Assembly (NCBI GenBank): GCA_963976395.1
Contig: CAXBLG010000006.1
Location: 34,695-98,694 of the forward strand
DNA from: UBA11612 sp963976395
GTDB lineage: Bacteria; Pseudomonadota; Alphaproteobacteria; Rhodospirillales; Rhodospirillaceae
Length of the DNA: 64,000 bases
Reading direction: 5' to 3'
Shown: piece by piece, positions 35,529 through 44,406 of the stretch
Position numbering within the stretch: the stretch's first letter is position 1
Layout: every line of letters begins with the position of its first letter
Translations under genes and position numbers: made by a program
Notes under the pieces: model-generated
Told to the model about the DNA's origin: nothing
What the model saw: the letters and a program-made list of their open reading frames with translations, nothing else
The model's database searches: none

Positions 35529-37259
35529 ATGGACGGCGACAATGCGGCAGCAGGTCAACAGACCTCTAAGCCCACGGCAAGAATTGGCGATTTACTGGTT
35601 GAACGCGGTCTGATCTCGAAGGATCAGCTCGACGTCGCCTTTCAGGAAAAATCCAAATCAAACAAACTGCTCGGCGAACTTCTCGTTGAGTTGGGCTTTA
35701 TTACTGAACAAGCGCTATCTGCGGTTCTGGCCGAGAGTTCGGGCTTTCAGCGGTTTGTGCCGGGCTCCACCGTGGTGGAGGCCGAGGCGCTGACCGCTTT
35801 GCCGAAAGAAGCCGCGCAGCGCTATCGTGCGTTTCCGGTGGCTTTCGACGGTAAGACCCTTCGTCTTGCCATGGCCGATATCTACGACGTTATCGCGCAG
35901 GATAAAGTTAAGCGCTTCTTCCCCGCGGGCACCATCGTTCAGCCCTTGGTGTGTTCCGACACTGAAGTACAAAAAGCCATCGATCAATACTACGGCCATG
36001 AGCTCTCCATCGAAGGGATCATGAAAGAGCTTGAAACCATTGAGGCGGGTGAGGACGAAGAAACAGAATACGTTGAGCAAACCGAGGGCGGTTATCTCCA
36101 TCCGCTTGTGCGCCTTGTAAACGCGTTATTGCTTGATGCGATTAAAAGCAATGCCTCCGATATTCACTTTGAACCCGAAGGTAATTTTCTGCGATTGCGC
36201 TACCGTATCGACGGTGAGATGACGCAAATTCGCACCCTGCATAAACGCCACTGGGCGGCGGCCTGTCACCGTATCAAACTGATGGGCGGCATGAACATTG
36301 CCGACCGTCTCAATCCGCAAGACGGACGTTTCGCGCTGGAAATCGGTAACCGAAAGGTCGACTTCCGTGCTTCGTCGTTGCCGACTATCCACGGCGAAAA
36401 TGTGGTGTTGCGTATTCTCGACAAGTCGCAAGCGCTCGTGACCATTGATAAGTTGGGCTACACGGATCACAACTTCGAGCTCATCAAACGTATGGTGAAG
36501 AAACCGGAAGGCATCATTATCGTCACGGGCCCGACTGGCTCGGGTAAGACGACGACGCTGTATGCTATTATGGCCTTCATCAACTCCCTCGACATAAACA
36601 TCATGACTCTGGAAGATCCGGTGGAATATGAGCTTGCCCTCATTCGCCAGGCTCAGGTGCGTGAAGGCAGTTCGCTTACGTTTACGGAAGGGATCAGAAC
36701 CCTTATGCGCCAGGATCCGGACGTGATTTTGGTAGGTGAGGTGCGAGATTCCGGCACGGCAACCATGGCGCTGCGTGCAGCCATGACCGGTCACCAAGTG
36801 TACACCACTCTTCACACTAATGATGCTGCGGGCTGTATCCCGCGTCTTGTGGACCTCGGCCTTAAGCCAAGCCTGATGGCAGGAAATATTGTCGGCATTA
36901 TAGCGCAGCGCTTGGTGCGGAAGCTCTGCAGTTGCAAGGAAATGAAGCCGGCGACTGAAGCAGATTGCAAGTTGCTTCAAGTTGACCCGACCAATCCGCC
37001 GACCATCGGCTACCCCAAGGGCTGCGATAATTGCCGCAAGACCGGATACAAAGGCCGCATCGCAGTGTCCGAAATACTACCGTTTAATGACGCGGTCGAT
37101 GAATTGGTCCTGAAGGAATCGCCCCTAAGTCAGATTAAAGAAGCGGCGAAGGGCGGCGGGTATGTGCCTATCGTTGAGGATGCTACCACCAAGGTTCTTG
37201 AAGGCTTGACTAGCGTTGCCGCGGCAATGAAGTCGGTCGACTTCACAGATCGTTTTTAA
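35529..37259 (+). CDS. mshE: MshE/PilB/GspE-type assembly ATPase with MshEN domain
   Basis: About 576 residues from ATG 35529. The N-terminal MshEN domain (about 17-70) contains the two-part c-di-GMP-binding-like motif ARIGDLLVERGLISKDQL followed by LGELLVELGFITEQAL. The secretion-ATPase core has Walker A GPTGSGKTTTLY near residue 334, the Asp box ITVxDPVE-like TLEDPVEYEL, Walker B QDPDVILVGEVRD and the His box TTLHTNDAAG. A zinc site near 465-501 has CSC and CDNC rather than two CxxC pairs. It powers pilus extension. mshG follows 18 bases later. Confidence 0.93.
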   Translation: MDGDNAAAGQQTSKPTARIGDLLVERGLISKDQLDVAFQEKSKSNKLLGELLVELGFITEQALSAVLAESSGFQRFVPGSTVVEAEALTALPKEAAQRYRAFPVAFDGKTLRLAMADIYDVIAQDKVKRFFPAGTIVQPLVCSDTEVQKAIDQYYGHELSIEGIMKELETIEAGEDEETEYVEQTEGGYLHPLVRLVNALLLDAIKSNASDIHFEPEGNFLRLRYRIDGEMTQIRTLHKRHWAAACHRIKLMGGMNIADRLNPQDGRFALEIGNRKVDFRASSLPTIHGENVVLRILDKSQALVTIDKLGYTDHNFELIKRMVKKPEGIIIVTGPTGSGKTTTLYAIMAFINSLDINIMTLEDPVEYELALIRQAQVREGSSLTFTEGIRTLMRQDPDVILVGEVRDSGTATMALRAAMTGHQVYTTLHTNDAAGCIPRLVDLGLKPSLMAGNIVGIIAQRLVRKLCSCKEMKPATEADCKLLQVDPTNPPTIGYPKGCDNCRKTGYKGRIAVSEILPFNDAVDELVLKESPLSQIKEAAKGGGYVPIVEDATTKVLEGLTSVAAAMKSVDFTDRF

Positions 37260-37277
37260 TCAGACCAGTAAAATTAC

Positions 37278-38483
37278 ATGGCACAGTATGCATATCGCGC
37301 TTTGAACGATGCCGGACGGCAAGTTCGGGGTAAGCTAACGGCGAACAACGAAACCGATCTGTATCAACAACTGCAGCAGATCGGTTTGATGCTGGTTGAC
37401 AGTAAAACTGTAAAAACAAACGCCCTGTCATCGGCCATGTCTAAGGGCATTAGCGCGCGCGAGAAAATTCAATTTTTCGTGCACCTTGAACAATTGCAGG
37501 CGGCGGGCGTTCCGCTGATCGACGCGCTGACCGATGTGCGTGATTCAACTGAAACGCCACGTTTGCGGGATTTAACAGCCACGTTGCTTAATGATGTGAG
37601 CGGAGGAATGCCGCTCTCGGAAGCCTTTCAAAAACACCCGAAGGTGTTCGGTGATCTGTACAGCGCTTTGGTTGCGGCCGGTGAAGAAAGCGGCCAGTTG
37701 ACCGAGGCGTTTAAACACCTCACTCATCACACAAAGTGGGAAGATGAGATTCGGCAGCGTATCGTCAAAGCTTCGAGGTATCCTGCAGTCGTCCTTGTCG
37801 TGATCTCTGCCATGATCATGTTCATGATGGGTTTTGTAGTCCCGGGTATTGTGGAGTTCTTGAAATCTAACAACACGGCCCTGCCGCCCATCACAGTCGC
37901 GCTCATTGCAACCTCTGAATTTGTTCAGTCCTATTGGTGGGTCATACTCTTGGTTCCTATAACAATTGTCGGCGGACTGTTTGCTGCTGTTACCACATCC
38001 GACACTGCACGTTTTGCAATATCCTGCCTTGCACTTCGACTTCCGGTGTTTGGGGATTTAATTACTAAGCTCGCCATTTCGCGTTTTGCACACTTCTTTG
38101 CAGTAATGTTCCAAAGCGGCGTGCCGATACTGCAGTGTCTGGAGACGGCTCAGCGGGTTGTAACCAATCGCTGCCTTGAAGAATCCATGAAGACTGTCAG
38201 GCAACAAGTCCAGAATGGTGAACCTCTATCCGAGGCCATGCGCAATTCCGGACAGTTTCCAAGTCTGGTGTGCCGGATGGTGAAGATCGGCGAGGACAGC
38301 GGTAATCTGGGTGGAGTCATGGATAATGTCACCGGTTTTTATGACAAGGACGTCGATGAAGCCATCGACAGCATGATTGGCATGATTGAGCCGGCTCTGA
38401 CGGCTGTATCCGGGTTTATCATGGGTTGGATCGTTGTCGGGGTTATGGGTCCCATATACGACAGCCTTGGGAACTTAGTTTAA
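37278..38483 (+). CDS. mshG: MshG/PilC/GspF-type inner-membrane platform protein
   Basis: A 401-residue protein with two homologous GspF domains. The N-terminal start AQYAYRALNDAGRQVRGKL is typical. Each domain has the FxxxLxxLxxAGVPLxxAL pattern (VHLEQLQAAGVPLIDAL at about 63-79 and HFFAVMFQSGVPILQCLE in the second half) and GEESGQLTEAF / GEDSGNLGGVM signatures. Three to four membrane helices are visible. It is the platform that the MshE ATPase turns during pilin insertion. Confidence 0.94.
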   Translation: MAQYAYRALNDAGRQVRGKLTANNETDLYQQLQQIGLMLVDSKTVKTNALSSAMSKGISAREKIQFFVHLEQLQAAGVPLIDALTDVRDSTETPRLRDLTATLLNDVSGGMPLSEAFQKHPKVFGDLYSALVAAGEESGQLTEAFKHLTHHTKWEDEIRQRIVKASRYPAVVLVVISAMIMFMMGFVVPGIVEFLKSNNTALPPITVALIATSEFVQSYWWVILLVPITIVGGLFAAVTTSDTARFAISCLALRLPVFGDLITKLAISRFAHFFAVMFQSGVPILQCLETAQRVVTNRCLEESMKTVRQQVQNGEPLSEAMRNSGQFPSLVCRMVKIGEDSGNLGGVMDNVTGFYDKDVDEAIDSMIGMIEPALTAVSGFIMGWIVVGVMGPIYDSLGNLV

Positions 38484-38501
38484 GTAAAGGAATCGCCACC
38501 T

Positions 38502-40118
38502 ATGGCCAAAGGCGAATACGTTCTTAATATCGGCGACGACAATGCCGTTCTGTCTCGTATCGAAGACGGAAAGGTAGTCAACGCTTGGATGGCCTCGTCC
38601 GACCCAGCTATGGCGCAGGAAGAGCTCGGCGAAGCCCTTGCGGAAGATTCGAAAGGGCGTATTTCTATCCTTGTTGATACTTTGGATCAGTCCTTCAAAG
38701 TGGAGGAGGTTCCCAAGGTCAATATTCTTGATCGCCGCAAAGTGCTGGCGCGCCATATTAATATGGCTTTTCCAGGCGCGAGCCTGCGAGGAGCACGCCT
38801 TGTTGATCAGGTCGGTAAGAAAACCCTGCTGTATGAATTTGCCTCTGTGCCGCTGGATGGGCGTATTCCCGGGTGGTTGGATTTTATTGAAAGCCTACCG
38901 AACGAGAAAGGGGGCATACATTCCATTGCGGCCGAGAACGTCGATCTGCTCCAGGCGTTAGCACCCAAAGATGCGCCGGCGGCAGAGGAAGGCCAGAACC
39001 ATTGGCGTCACTTCATTGGCGTAAATGTTGCCGGTGGCTTGCGGCAAATCATTGAGAAGAATGGTCGTCTTAGCCTGACGCGGTTGACGCAGGCCCCTCC
39101 GGACGACACAGCGCCTGAAGATTTCGCGGACATGATCATTCGCGATTTTAAAGCGACCATCACCTATATCAGGCGCCTTGGGTATCAGGTAGGCGAGCCT
39201 CTAGACCTCATTGTTTTGAGCTCGCCTGAAGCCAAGTCAGTATTGCATGACTTGGAGTGGGAAGGCGCACGTTCGGTTTCCGTCTATACGCCTTACGAGG
39301 CGGGATTTCTTCTTGGTCTTGGTTCCATAGGCCGTGAAGATCAAGTTTACACCGATGTGCTGCACGCGGCGTGGTTTGCTTCAAAGCGTAAGTCGATAAT
39401 GCCGATGACACGCGCGGCTTTCCTCGGGGATACCAGCGACGATATTAAGGAACTGGCATTTGCTGCTGCGCCTTACGCGGCGGGACTTATCGCTGCAGCA
39501 GTGATCGGTTGGTCTGGCTGGACCGCTTATGAATTAATTGACTACAGCGGCCGCAACGAAACACTTCAAGCGCAATTGTCTCAAGCACTCGGCGAGCTTT
39601 CTAAAGAGCAAGCCGCAGTTGCCGCTCTGCCCAGCGGTGTGGCACAGGTGCGGAATGTTATAGATGTCGCAGAAATATTAGATCGCGGTAAGGTCAACTT
39701 TATGCCGTACCTAAATTATATTTCTACGGCATTGGATGGCGATGCGGTTGTCCTTTCAATTGAACTTTTTAATGGAACGGCTAATGCCGCTACTCAGGGT
39801 TCTGGGCGAACAAATCAACCAACCGCAAACACCCTGACGATCAATATAGAAACTCGACTTGCAGAAGTTATTTCTAATGCGGATGAAGCTGTACAAACGG
39901 CCAGAAAAATTGAGCGCGATCTTAAAGAAACCTTCGGGAACAATTTTGAAGTGACGATGACAAAATCACCGGTCGCCGCACAGGCGGCAGACCAACTTCA
40001 AGGAGGCTTTTCGGGTGCTCAAGAAGGCGTTGGGCAGGGCCAAAGTATGTTGGCGTCGGGGGTGACAACACGGGAGTCGTTCTTCGCGGCTTATACGATT
40101 GGGAGGAACGGACCATGA
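38502..40118 (+). CDS. PilM/PilN-like fusion (GspL- or MshI-like) pilus assembly protein
   Basis: A 538-residue protein. Residues 1-320 are cytosolic and look like a degenerate actin-like domain (opening GEYVLNIGDDNAVLSRIEDG, then IGVNVAGGLRQIIEKNGRLSLTRL). A membrane helix follows at about 322-345, then a coiled coil and a ferredoxin-like periplasmic domain (LNYISTALDGDAVVLSIEL). T4a pili normally encode PilM and PilN separately; one chain with this order matches GspL or MshI. The next gene overlaps by four bases (ATGA) and is PilO/GspM-like, completing the alignment complex. Assignment rests on layout and context more than on strong motifs. Confidence 0.7.
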   Translation: MAKGEYVLNIGDDNAVLSRIEDGKVVNAWMASSDPAMAQEELGEALAEDSKGRISILVDTLDQSFKVEEVPKVNILDRRKVLARHINMAFPGASLRGARLVDQVGKKTLLYEFASVPLDGRIPGWLDFIESLPNEKGGIHSIAAENVDLLQALAPKDAPAAEEGQNHWRHFIGVNVAGGLRQIIEKNGRLSLTRLTQAPPDDTAPEDFADMIIRDFKATITYIRRLGYQVGEPLDLIVLSSPEAKSVLHDLEWEGARSVSVYTPYEAGFLLGLGSIGREDQVYTDVLHAAWFASKRKSIMPMTRAAFLGDTSDDIKELAFAAAPYAAGLIAAAVIGWSGWTAYELIDYSGRNETLQAQLSQALGELSKEQAAVAALPSGVAQVRNVIDVAEILDRGKVNFMPYLNYISTALDGDAVVLSIELFNGTANAATQGSGRTNQPTANTLTINIETRLAEVISNADEAVQTARKIERDLKETFGNNFEVTMTKSPVAAQAADQLQGGFSGAQEGVGQGQSMLASGVTTRESFFAAYTIGRNGP

Positions 40119-40768
40119 GAGGCGTTCTAGCTGATATCCCTCGGGCCGTTCTGATTTCGTCGGCTATCATAGTCGCGGCTTTAATTTTATATGGAATTCT
40201 ATTGCCAACACTTGGGACCGCACGCGACAGTGCCATTTCTCAAAATGAATCCCTGTCCCAGCAAATTTCAAATACTCGAAATTCGTTAAATCAATCAGCC
40301 TCGGACAAGCAGTTCGTTCACGATAATTTGGCGCAATTTAATGCTCTTATGGAGAGTGATCGATTAATTCCTCATACACGTCGCGCCGCTATTAGCGAGT
40401 TACAGCGTCTGGCGGTGGCGCGAGGTCTTACAAACCTAAATTATAGCTTTCAAGCGGCAGGCGATGCTTCTCCGGAACTGGCAGGGAGTCAGCCGACTTC
40501 GGGCGCATATAAAGTTTCTTTAGAACAGGTGGAGCTTAAAGCGGGCGCTCCATTTGATGGCCCTATCTATGGTTTCATTGATGATCTCACTAAGTCTTTT
40601 CCTGGCTCAGCAGTCGTGCAAACCATCTCTATGTCGCGAGCTCCTCGAGTTACCGACACCGCGCTTAAGGACGTGAGCGAAGGTCGAGATTCGCGCTTGG
40701 TTGAGGCTACGGTTTTGCTCTCTTGGCGGACCGCGCAAGCCGCTGCCGAAGAGTCTGGTGGGAGATAA
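40115..40768 (+). CDS. PilO/GspM/MshJ-like pilus assembly protein
   Basis: A 217-residue bitopic protein: short cytosolic N-terminus, membrane helix at about 11-31, then a coiled coil (about 40-80) and a compact periplasmic domain with the strand pattern AYKVSLEQVELKAGAPFDGPIYGFIDDLTKSFPGS. This is the PilO/GspM architecture, and such proteins dimerise with PilN/GspL. ATGA overlap with the preceding gene supports a stoichiometric pair. Primary-sequence similarity to named families is weak by eye. Confidence 0.68.
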   Translation: MRGVLADIPRAVLISSAIIVAALILYGILLPTLGTARDSAISQNESLSQQISNTRNSLNQSASDKQFVHDNLAQFNALMESDRLIPHTRRAAISELQRLAVARGLTNLNYSFQAAGDASPELAGSQPTSGAYKVSLEQVELKAGAPFDGPIYGFIDDLTKSFPGSAVVQTISMSRAPRVTDTALKDVSEGRDSRLVEATVLLSWRTAQAAAEESGGR

Positions 40769-40773
40769 GGAAC

Positions 40774-41265
40774 GTGAAGCGCTTTACAATAGGTATGCTG
40801 CTCATTCTTCCTCTGAGTGGATTTATAAGTTCAGTCCAGGCCCAAAATGCGGCATCTGAACAAGCAGTTATCAATCCGGTGGACGGGGACGATAGCGCGA
40901 ATTTGGATGCAGAGCGCGCTCCCGATACCTTGATGTTCTCGATTGATGACTTGAATGAAATTCAAAGCCGTATAGCAGGTTCCGGCTCTAGCGAAGAAAA
41001 CGACGATAGCGCAATTGAAGAGGCATCGCTTTATCTATCCACTATCTTGTATTACGGGCGTGATGACTGGACGGCTTGGATTAATGGAGTGCCGATTAGC
41101 CCGGGAGAAAGCTTTCAGTCTTTCACCGTCACGGATATCGGTCCTTCGTACGTGGAGCTTTTAGTCCCACTTAGTGCGCAGGGGATGCGGCCCGTACGGC
41201 TCGCGCCGAATCAAACCTTTGTTACGGATACGGGCACGGTCGTTGAAGGCCGATGGGAGAGATAA
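40774..41265 (+). CDS. MshK/GspC-like periplasmic pilus protein
   Basis: About 163 residues from GTG 40774, with GGGAG nine bases upstream. A signal peptide or anchor (RFTIGMLLILPLSGFISS, then VQAQ) is followed by an acidic linker and a C-terminal beta domain: STILYYGRDDWTAWINGVPI, TVTDIGPSYVELLVP and RPVRLAPNQTF. The WxxWINGxxxxPG...VxxI pattern with a closing L-x-P-x-Q is that of the GspC/PilP/MshK homology region, which contacts the secretin. It fits as the link between the PilMN/PilO complex and the MshL-like secretin. Confidence 0.7.
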   Translation: MKRFTIGMLLILPLSGFISSVQAQNAASEQAVINPVDGDDSANLDAERAPDTLMFSIDDLNEIQSRIAGSGSSEENDDSAIEEASLYLSTILYYGRDDWTAWINGVPISPGESFQSFTVTDIGPSYVELLVPLSAQGMRPVRLAPNQTFVTDTGTVVEGRWER

Positions 41266-41270
41266 CTTAG

Positions 41271-42020
41271 GTGGCTGAAACTCATCTGCCGTTAAATGTT
41301 TCCAAGATTGCTACGGCCTACGGTAACAACATAATATTTGAAGACTTGTCGCTATCCATGCGGGCCGGCGAGGCGTTCGGGCTGATTGGACTGAACGGTG
41401 CGGGCAAAACAACCCTTATCCGTTCTATATTGGGACTACGGTCGGCCTCAGGAACAATTGAACTCTTCGGTAAGCCAAATACACAGCCACAGGCACGGCG
41501 AAACCTAATTTATTTGCCTGAGAAGTTTCAGCCTTCACCGCAGCTTTCAGGTTGGGAATATCTGTCGATCCTTTTGGATTATTTCGGACAGAACGTTGAT
41601 AAAAATACAGCGCGAACAATTGCGGCGGGTTTGGATTTGGATCCGAAAGCGCTCGATCGCAAAGCGAGAACGTATTCTAAGGGCATGGGACAAAAACTCG
41701 GCCTCGTCGGCGCCTTTTTAGTAGAAGCGCCGCTGATGATTCTGGATGAGCCCATGAGTGGTCTGGATCCGCGCGCGCGCGTATTGCTGAAAGACAGATT
41801 GAACGAAGCCCAGAAATCGGGGCGATCAATATTCTTTAGTTCTCACATTCTCGCGGATATCGAGGAAATTTGCGACCGTATCGGAGTGTTGCACGGCGGC
41901 CGTATTATTTTCGACGGCACCCCTCACGATTTCGTTGCGCGCTATTCTGCGCAGTCGTTAGAGCGTGCGTTTCTTTTATCACTCGAAGATACAGGCAAGC
42001 ACGCTGATTCAGCCGCCTAG
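41271..42020 (+). CDS. ABC-2 type ATP-binding protein in the pilus operon
   Basis: A 249-residue ABC ATPase from GTG 41271, five bases after the MshK-like gene. Walker A is GLIGLNGAGKTTLIRS, the signature is YSKGMGQKLGLVGAFL, Walker B is MILDEPMSGLDP, and the H-switch is FFSSHILADIEEIC. The Y-S-K-G-M signature is that of exporter-type ABC-2 ATPases. Its likely permease is at 32161. The gene is the last of the plus-strand operon and converges on pilU with a six-base gap. Myxococcus PilH is an ABC ATPase required for type IV pili; the shared context suggests a similar role. Confidence 0.88.
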   Translation: MAETHLPLNVSKIATAYGNNIIFEDLSLSMRAGEAFGLIGLNGAGKTTLIRSILGLRSASGTIELFGKPNTQPQARRNLIYLPEKFQPSPQLSGWEYLSILLDYFGQNVDKNTARTIAAGLDLDPKALDRKARTYSKGMGQKLGLVGAFLVEAPLMILDEPMSGLDPRARVLLKDRLNEAQKSGRSIFFSSHILADIEEICDRIGVLHGGRIIFDGTPHDFVARYSAQSLERAFLLSLEDTGKHADSAA

Positions 42021-42026
42021 CTTTTC

Positions 42027-43154
42027 TTAGCCTAGCGACAGCTTCGACGTATCCATGTCTTTTAGCCCGCCGCCCTGGCCGCTTGTTATCTGTGCTTGCT
42101 TCATTTTGAGCTTAAGGTCGCCGACGTTGTCGGCCTCGGCGAGAGCGGTTTCTTCGTTGATCGCCCCTTCTATGAAAAGCTTGAGCAAGGCCTGATCAAA
42201 GGTTTGCATGCCGTTGGCTTCGTTATCTTCCATCACCTTCTTAAGTTCTTTAACGTCGCCCTTGCCTATAAGTTCTTTGACGTAACCTTGGTTGAGAAGC
42301 ACTTCAAGTGCGGCTGCACGGCCACCCCCGAGTTTCGGAACGAGCCGTTGAGAAATGATACCGCGCAAGTTAAGCGACAAGTTCAGTAAGACTTGATGAT
42401 GCATTTCCATGGGGAAGAAATTTATCACACGTTCAATCGCCTGATTGGCATTGTTGGCATGAAGAGTCGCCATAGCTAGGTGGCCCGTTTCAGCGATATT
42501 GATGGCGTGCTCCATAGTTGACATGTCGCGAATCTCACCGATGAGGATTAGATCCGGATGCTGACGCAGGGTATTTTTAAGGGCCGCGTCAAATGAATCT
42601 GTATCAACGCCCACCTCTCGTTGCGTCACGATGCACTTTTTATGATCGTGCACAAACTCAACAGGATCCTCGATGGTAATAATGTGACCGGGTGCGGATG
42701 TGTTTCTATGCCCAATCATTGCTGCAAGGGTTGTTGATTTACCTGAACCCGTGCCACCAACGACGAAAATTAATCCGCGCTTTTCCATAACGAGATCGCC
42801 GAATAGAGACGGAAGTTTGAGACTCTCCAGGCTCGGAATTTCAGCGCGAATAATGCGTGCAACAATGCCCGGCATCTGGCGTTGTTTGAACAGGTTGAGG
42901 CGGAATCGCCCGACCCCGTCCAGCATAAGTGCCATATTGAACTCGCCGGTTGTTTCAAACTCTTGCTTTTGTTTCTCGTTCAGAAAAGACCCGACGATTC
43001 TATCAATTTCTTCGGGGCTCAAAGGGGTCTCCCTCAGATTGACGAAGCCCTTGTCTCCGCGCCACGCCGGTGGAGCATGAGCTGTAATGTAGAGGTCGGA
43101 GCCGCCGGGGCTCGCAAGCTCGTGCAGCCAAGATTGAAACTCGGAATCGACCAT
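42027..43154 (-). CDS. pilU: PilU-type retraction ATPase
   Basis: A 375-residue PilT/PilU-family hexameric ATPase. Walker A is VVGGTGSGKSTTLAAMIGH (about 132-140), the Asp box is IITIEDPVEFVH, Walker B is HPDLILIGEIRD and the His box is MATLHANNANQAIE. The N-terminus SDLYITAHAPPAWRGDKG and the unstructured C-terminal tail (QITSGQGGGLKDMD) favour PilU over PilT. PilU assists PilT in pulling pili back. It follows pilT by 41 bases. Confidence 0.9.
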   Translation of the reverse strand: MVDSEFQSWLHELASPGGSDLYITAHAPPAWRGDKGFVNLRETPLSPEEIDRIVGSFLNEKQKQEFETTGEFNMALMLDGVGRFRLNLFKQRQMPGIVARIIRAEIPSLESLKLPSLFGDLVMEKRGLIFVVGGTGSGKSTTLAAMIGHRNTSAPGHIITIEDPVEFVHDHKKCIVTQREVGVDTDSFDAALKNTLRQHPDLILIGEIRDMSTMEHAINIAETGHLAMATLHANNANQAIERVINFFPMEMHHQVLLNLSLNLRGIISQRLVPKLGGGRAAALEVLLNQGYVKELIGKGDVKELKKVMEDNEANGMQTFDQALLKLFIEGAINEETALAEADNVGDLKLKMKQAQITSGQGGGLKDMDTSKLSLG

Positions 43155-43195
43155 GTCGGCCCCCTTGCCGGTAGAAGGTGTTTGAAATGTCGGTT

Positions 43196-44350
43196 TTAAA
43201 ACATAGAACGGGATTTGCGAGGAGGAGCATCCCCCCCGGCCGCTGGTTCTGGCGGAGCCGTCGGCGCAGATGGTTTGGCAGCGCCAGCCGGAGCTGATTG
43301 AGCGCCAGGCGCTCCACCGTCATCGCTTAGGGACTTTGCCATTTCTTCCGCCTGACCCAAATCGATAACACCGGAGTCCACTAACTTTTTGATCGCATCG
43401 TCCATTGTTTGCATGCCGTAGCGTTGGCCGACTTGAATCATGGAGTAAATTTGAGGAATCTTGTTCTCGCGAATGAGGTTTCTGACGGCAGATGTGCCGA
43501 CCATTATCTCATGTGCAGCCGCTCGACCGCCGCCTTTTCGTTTCAATAACACTTGACTGATCACGGCTTGCAGTGAGCTCGCGATCATAGAGCGCACCAT
43601 TTCCTTATCGCCAGACGGAAATACGTCGATGATTCTATCCACGGTTTTTGCGGCGGAACTGGTGTGCAGAGTGCCCATAACGAGGTGACCGGTCTCTGCC
43701 GCAGTAAGGGCAAGTGAGATAGTTTCGTGGTCGCGCATTTCTCCGACCAAGATAACATCGGGGTCTTCGCGCAACGCACTTTTCAGCGCGCGGGCAAATG
43801 ATTTTGTGTGGCGACCAACTTCTCTGTGGTTGATGAGGGCGCGTTTTTTTCCGTGAACAAATTCAACGGGATCTTCGACGGTGAGAATGTGCCGGTCAGT
43901 GTTTTCATTCATATGATTGATCATGGCAGCAAGGGTCGTAGACTTGCCTGACCCCGTCGGGCCAGTGACTAAGACTAACCCTCTTTCCATTTCCGCGAAC
44001 TTTTTAAAGATCTCAGGGCAGTTTAATTGCTCCATGTTTGGAATTTTTGTCGGAATTTCACGGAAGGCTGCCGCAGATCCGTTCGTGGTCGTGTAGGCGT
44101 TCACTCGAAAGCGAGAGTCTTCACCGAAGGCGATCGCAAAATCGATTTCTTTTTCAGATTCGTATTCTGAGCGTTGCTCTTCTGTCATAACCGAGTAGAT
44201 CATGTTCTTGACAGTATCTGCGTCGAGATCGCCAGTTTTTATGGGTTTAAGACCACCGTCGATTCTCGCCATTGGCTCTTTGCGACTTACGATATGAAGG
44301 TCAGATGCTTTGTTTTTTTGTGCAAATGCCAGAAGTTCCGTGATTTCCAT
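43196..44350 (-). CDS. pilT: PilT-type retraction ATPase
   Basis: About 384 residues from ATG 44350 (MEITELLAFAQKNKASDLHI), with GGGGC upstream; an in-frame start at 44374 adds eight residues. Walker A is VTGPTGSGKSTTLAAMINH, the Asp box is ILTVEDPVEFVHG, Walker B is EDPDVILVGEMRD and the His box is MGTLHTSSAAKTVD. The C-terminal AVRNLIRENK corresponds to the AIRNLIRE retraction motif of PilT. A long Pro/Ala-rich tail (about 355-384) is unusual for PilT. Having pilT inside an MSHA-type locus links retraction directly to this pilus. Confidence 0.93.
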   Translation of the reverse strand: MEITELLAFAQKNKASDLHIVSRKEPMARIDGGLKPIKTGDLDADTVKNMIYSVMTEEQRSEYESEKEIDFAIAFGEDSRFRVNAYTTTNGSAAAFREIPTKIPNMEQLNCPEIFKKFAEMERGLVLVTGPTGSGKSTTLAAMINHMNENTDRHILTVEDPVEFVHGKKRALINHREVGRHTKSFARALKSALREDPDVILVGEMRDHETISLALTAAETGHLVMGTLHTSSAAKTVDRIIDVFPSGDKEMVRSMIASSLQAVISQVLLKRKGGGRAAAHEIMVGTSAVRNLIRENKIPQIYSMIQVGQRYGMQTMDDAIKKLVDSGVIDLGQAEEMAKSLSDDGGAPGAQSAPAGAAKPSAPTAPPEPAAGGDAPPRKSRSMF

Positions 44351-44406
44351 CGTTTTGCCCCGCTTGGTCCCCAAATTCGAGTTTGTTCTTTAGCTTTGTT
44401 TTCTTT

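Noticed and set aside
36126..36980. A 284-codon minus-strand open frame
   Set aside because: It is antisense to the mshE ATPase core with its Walker motifs; it has no ribosome-binding site or family features.
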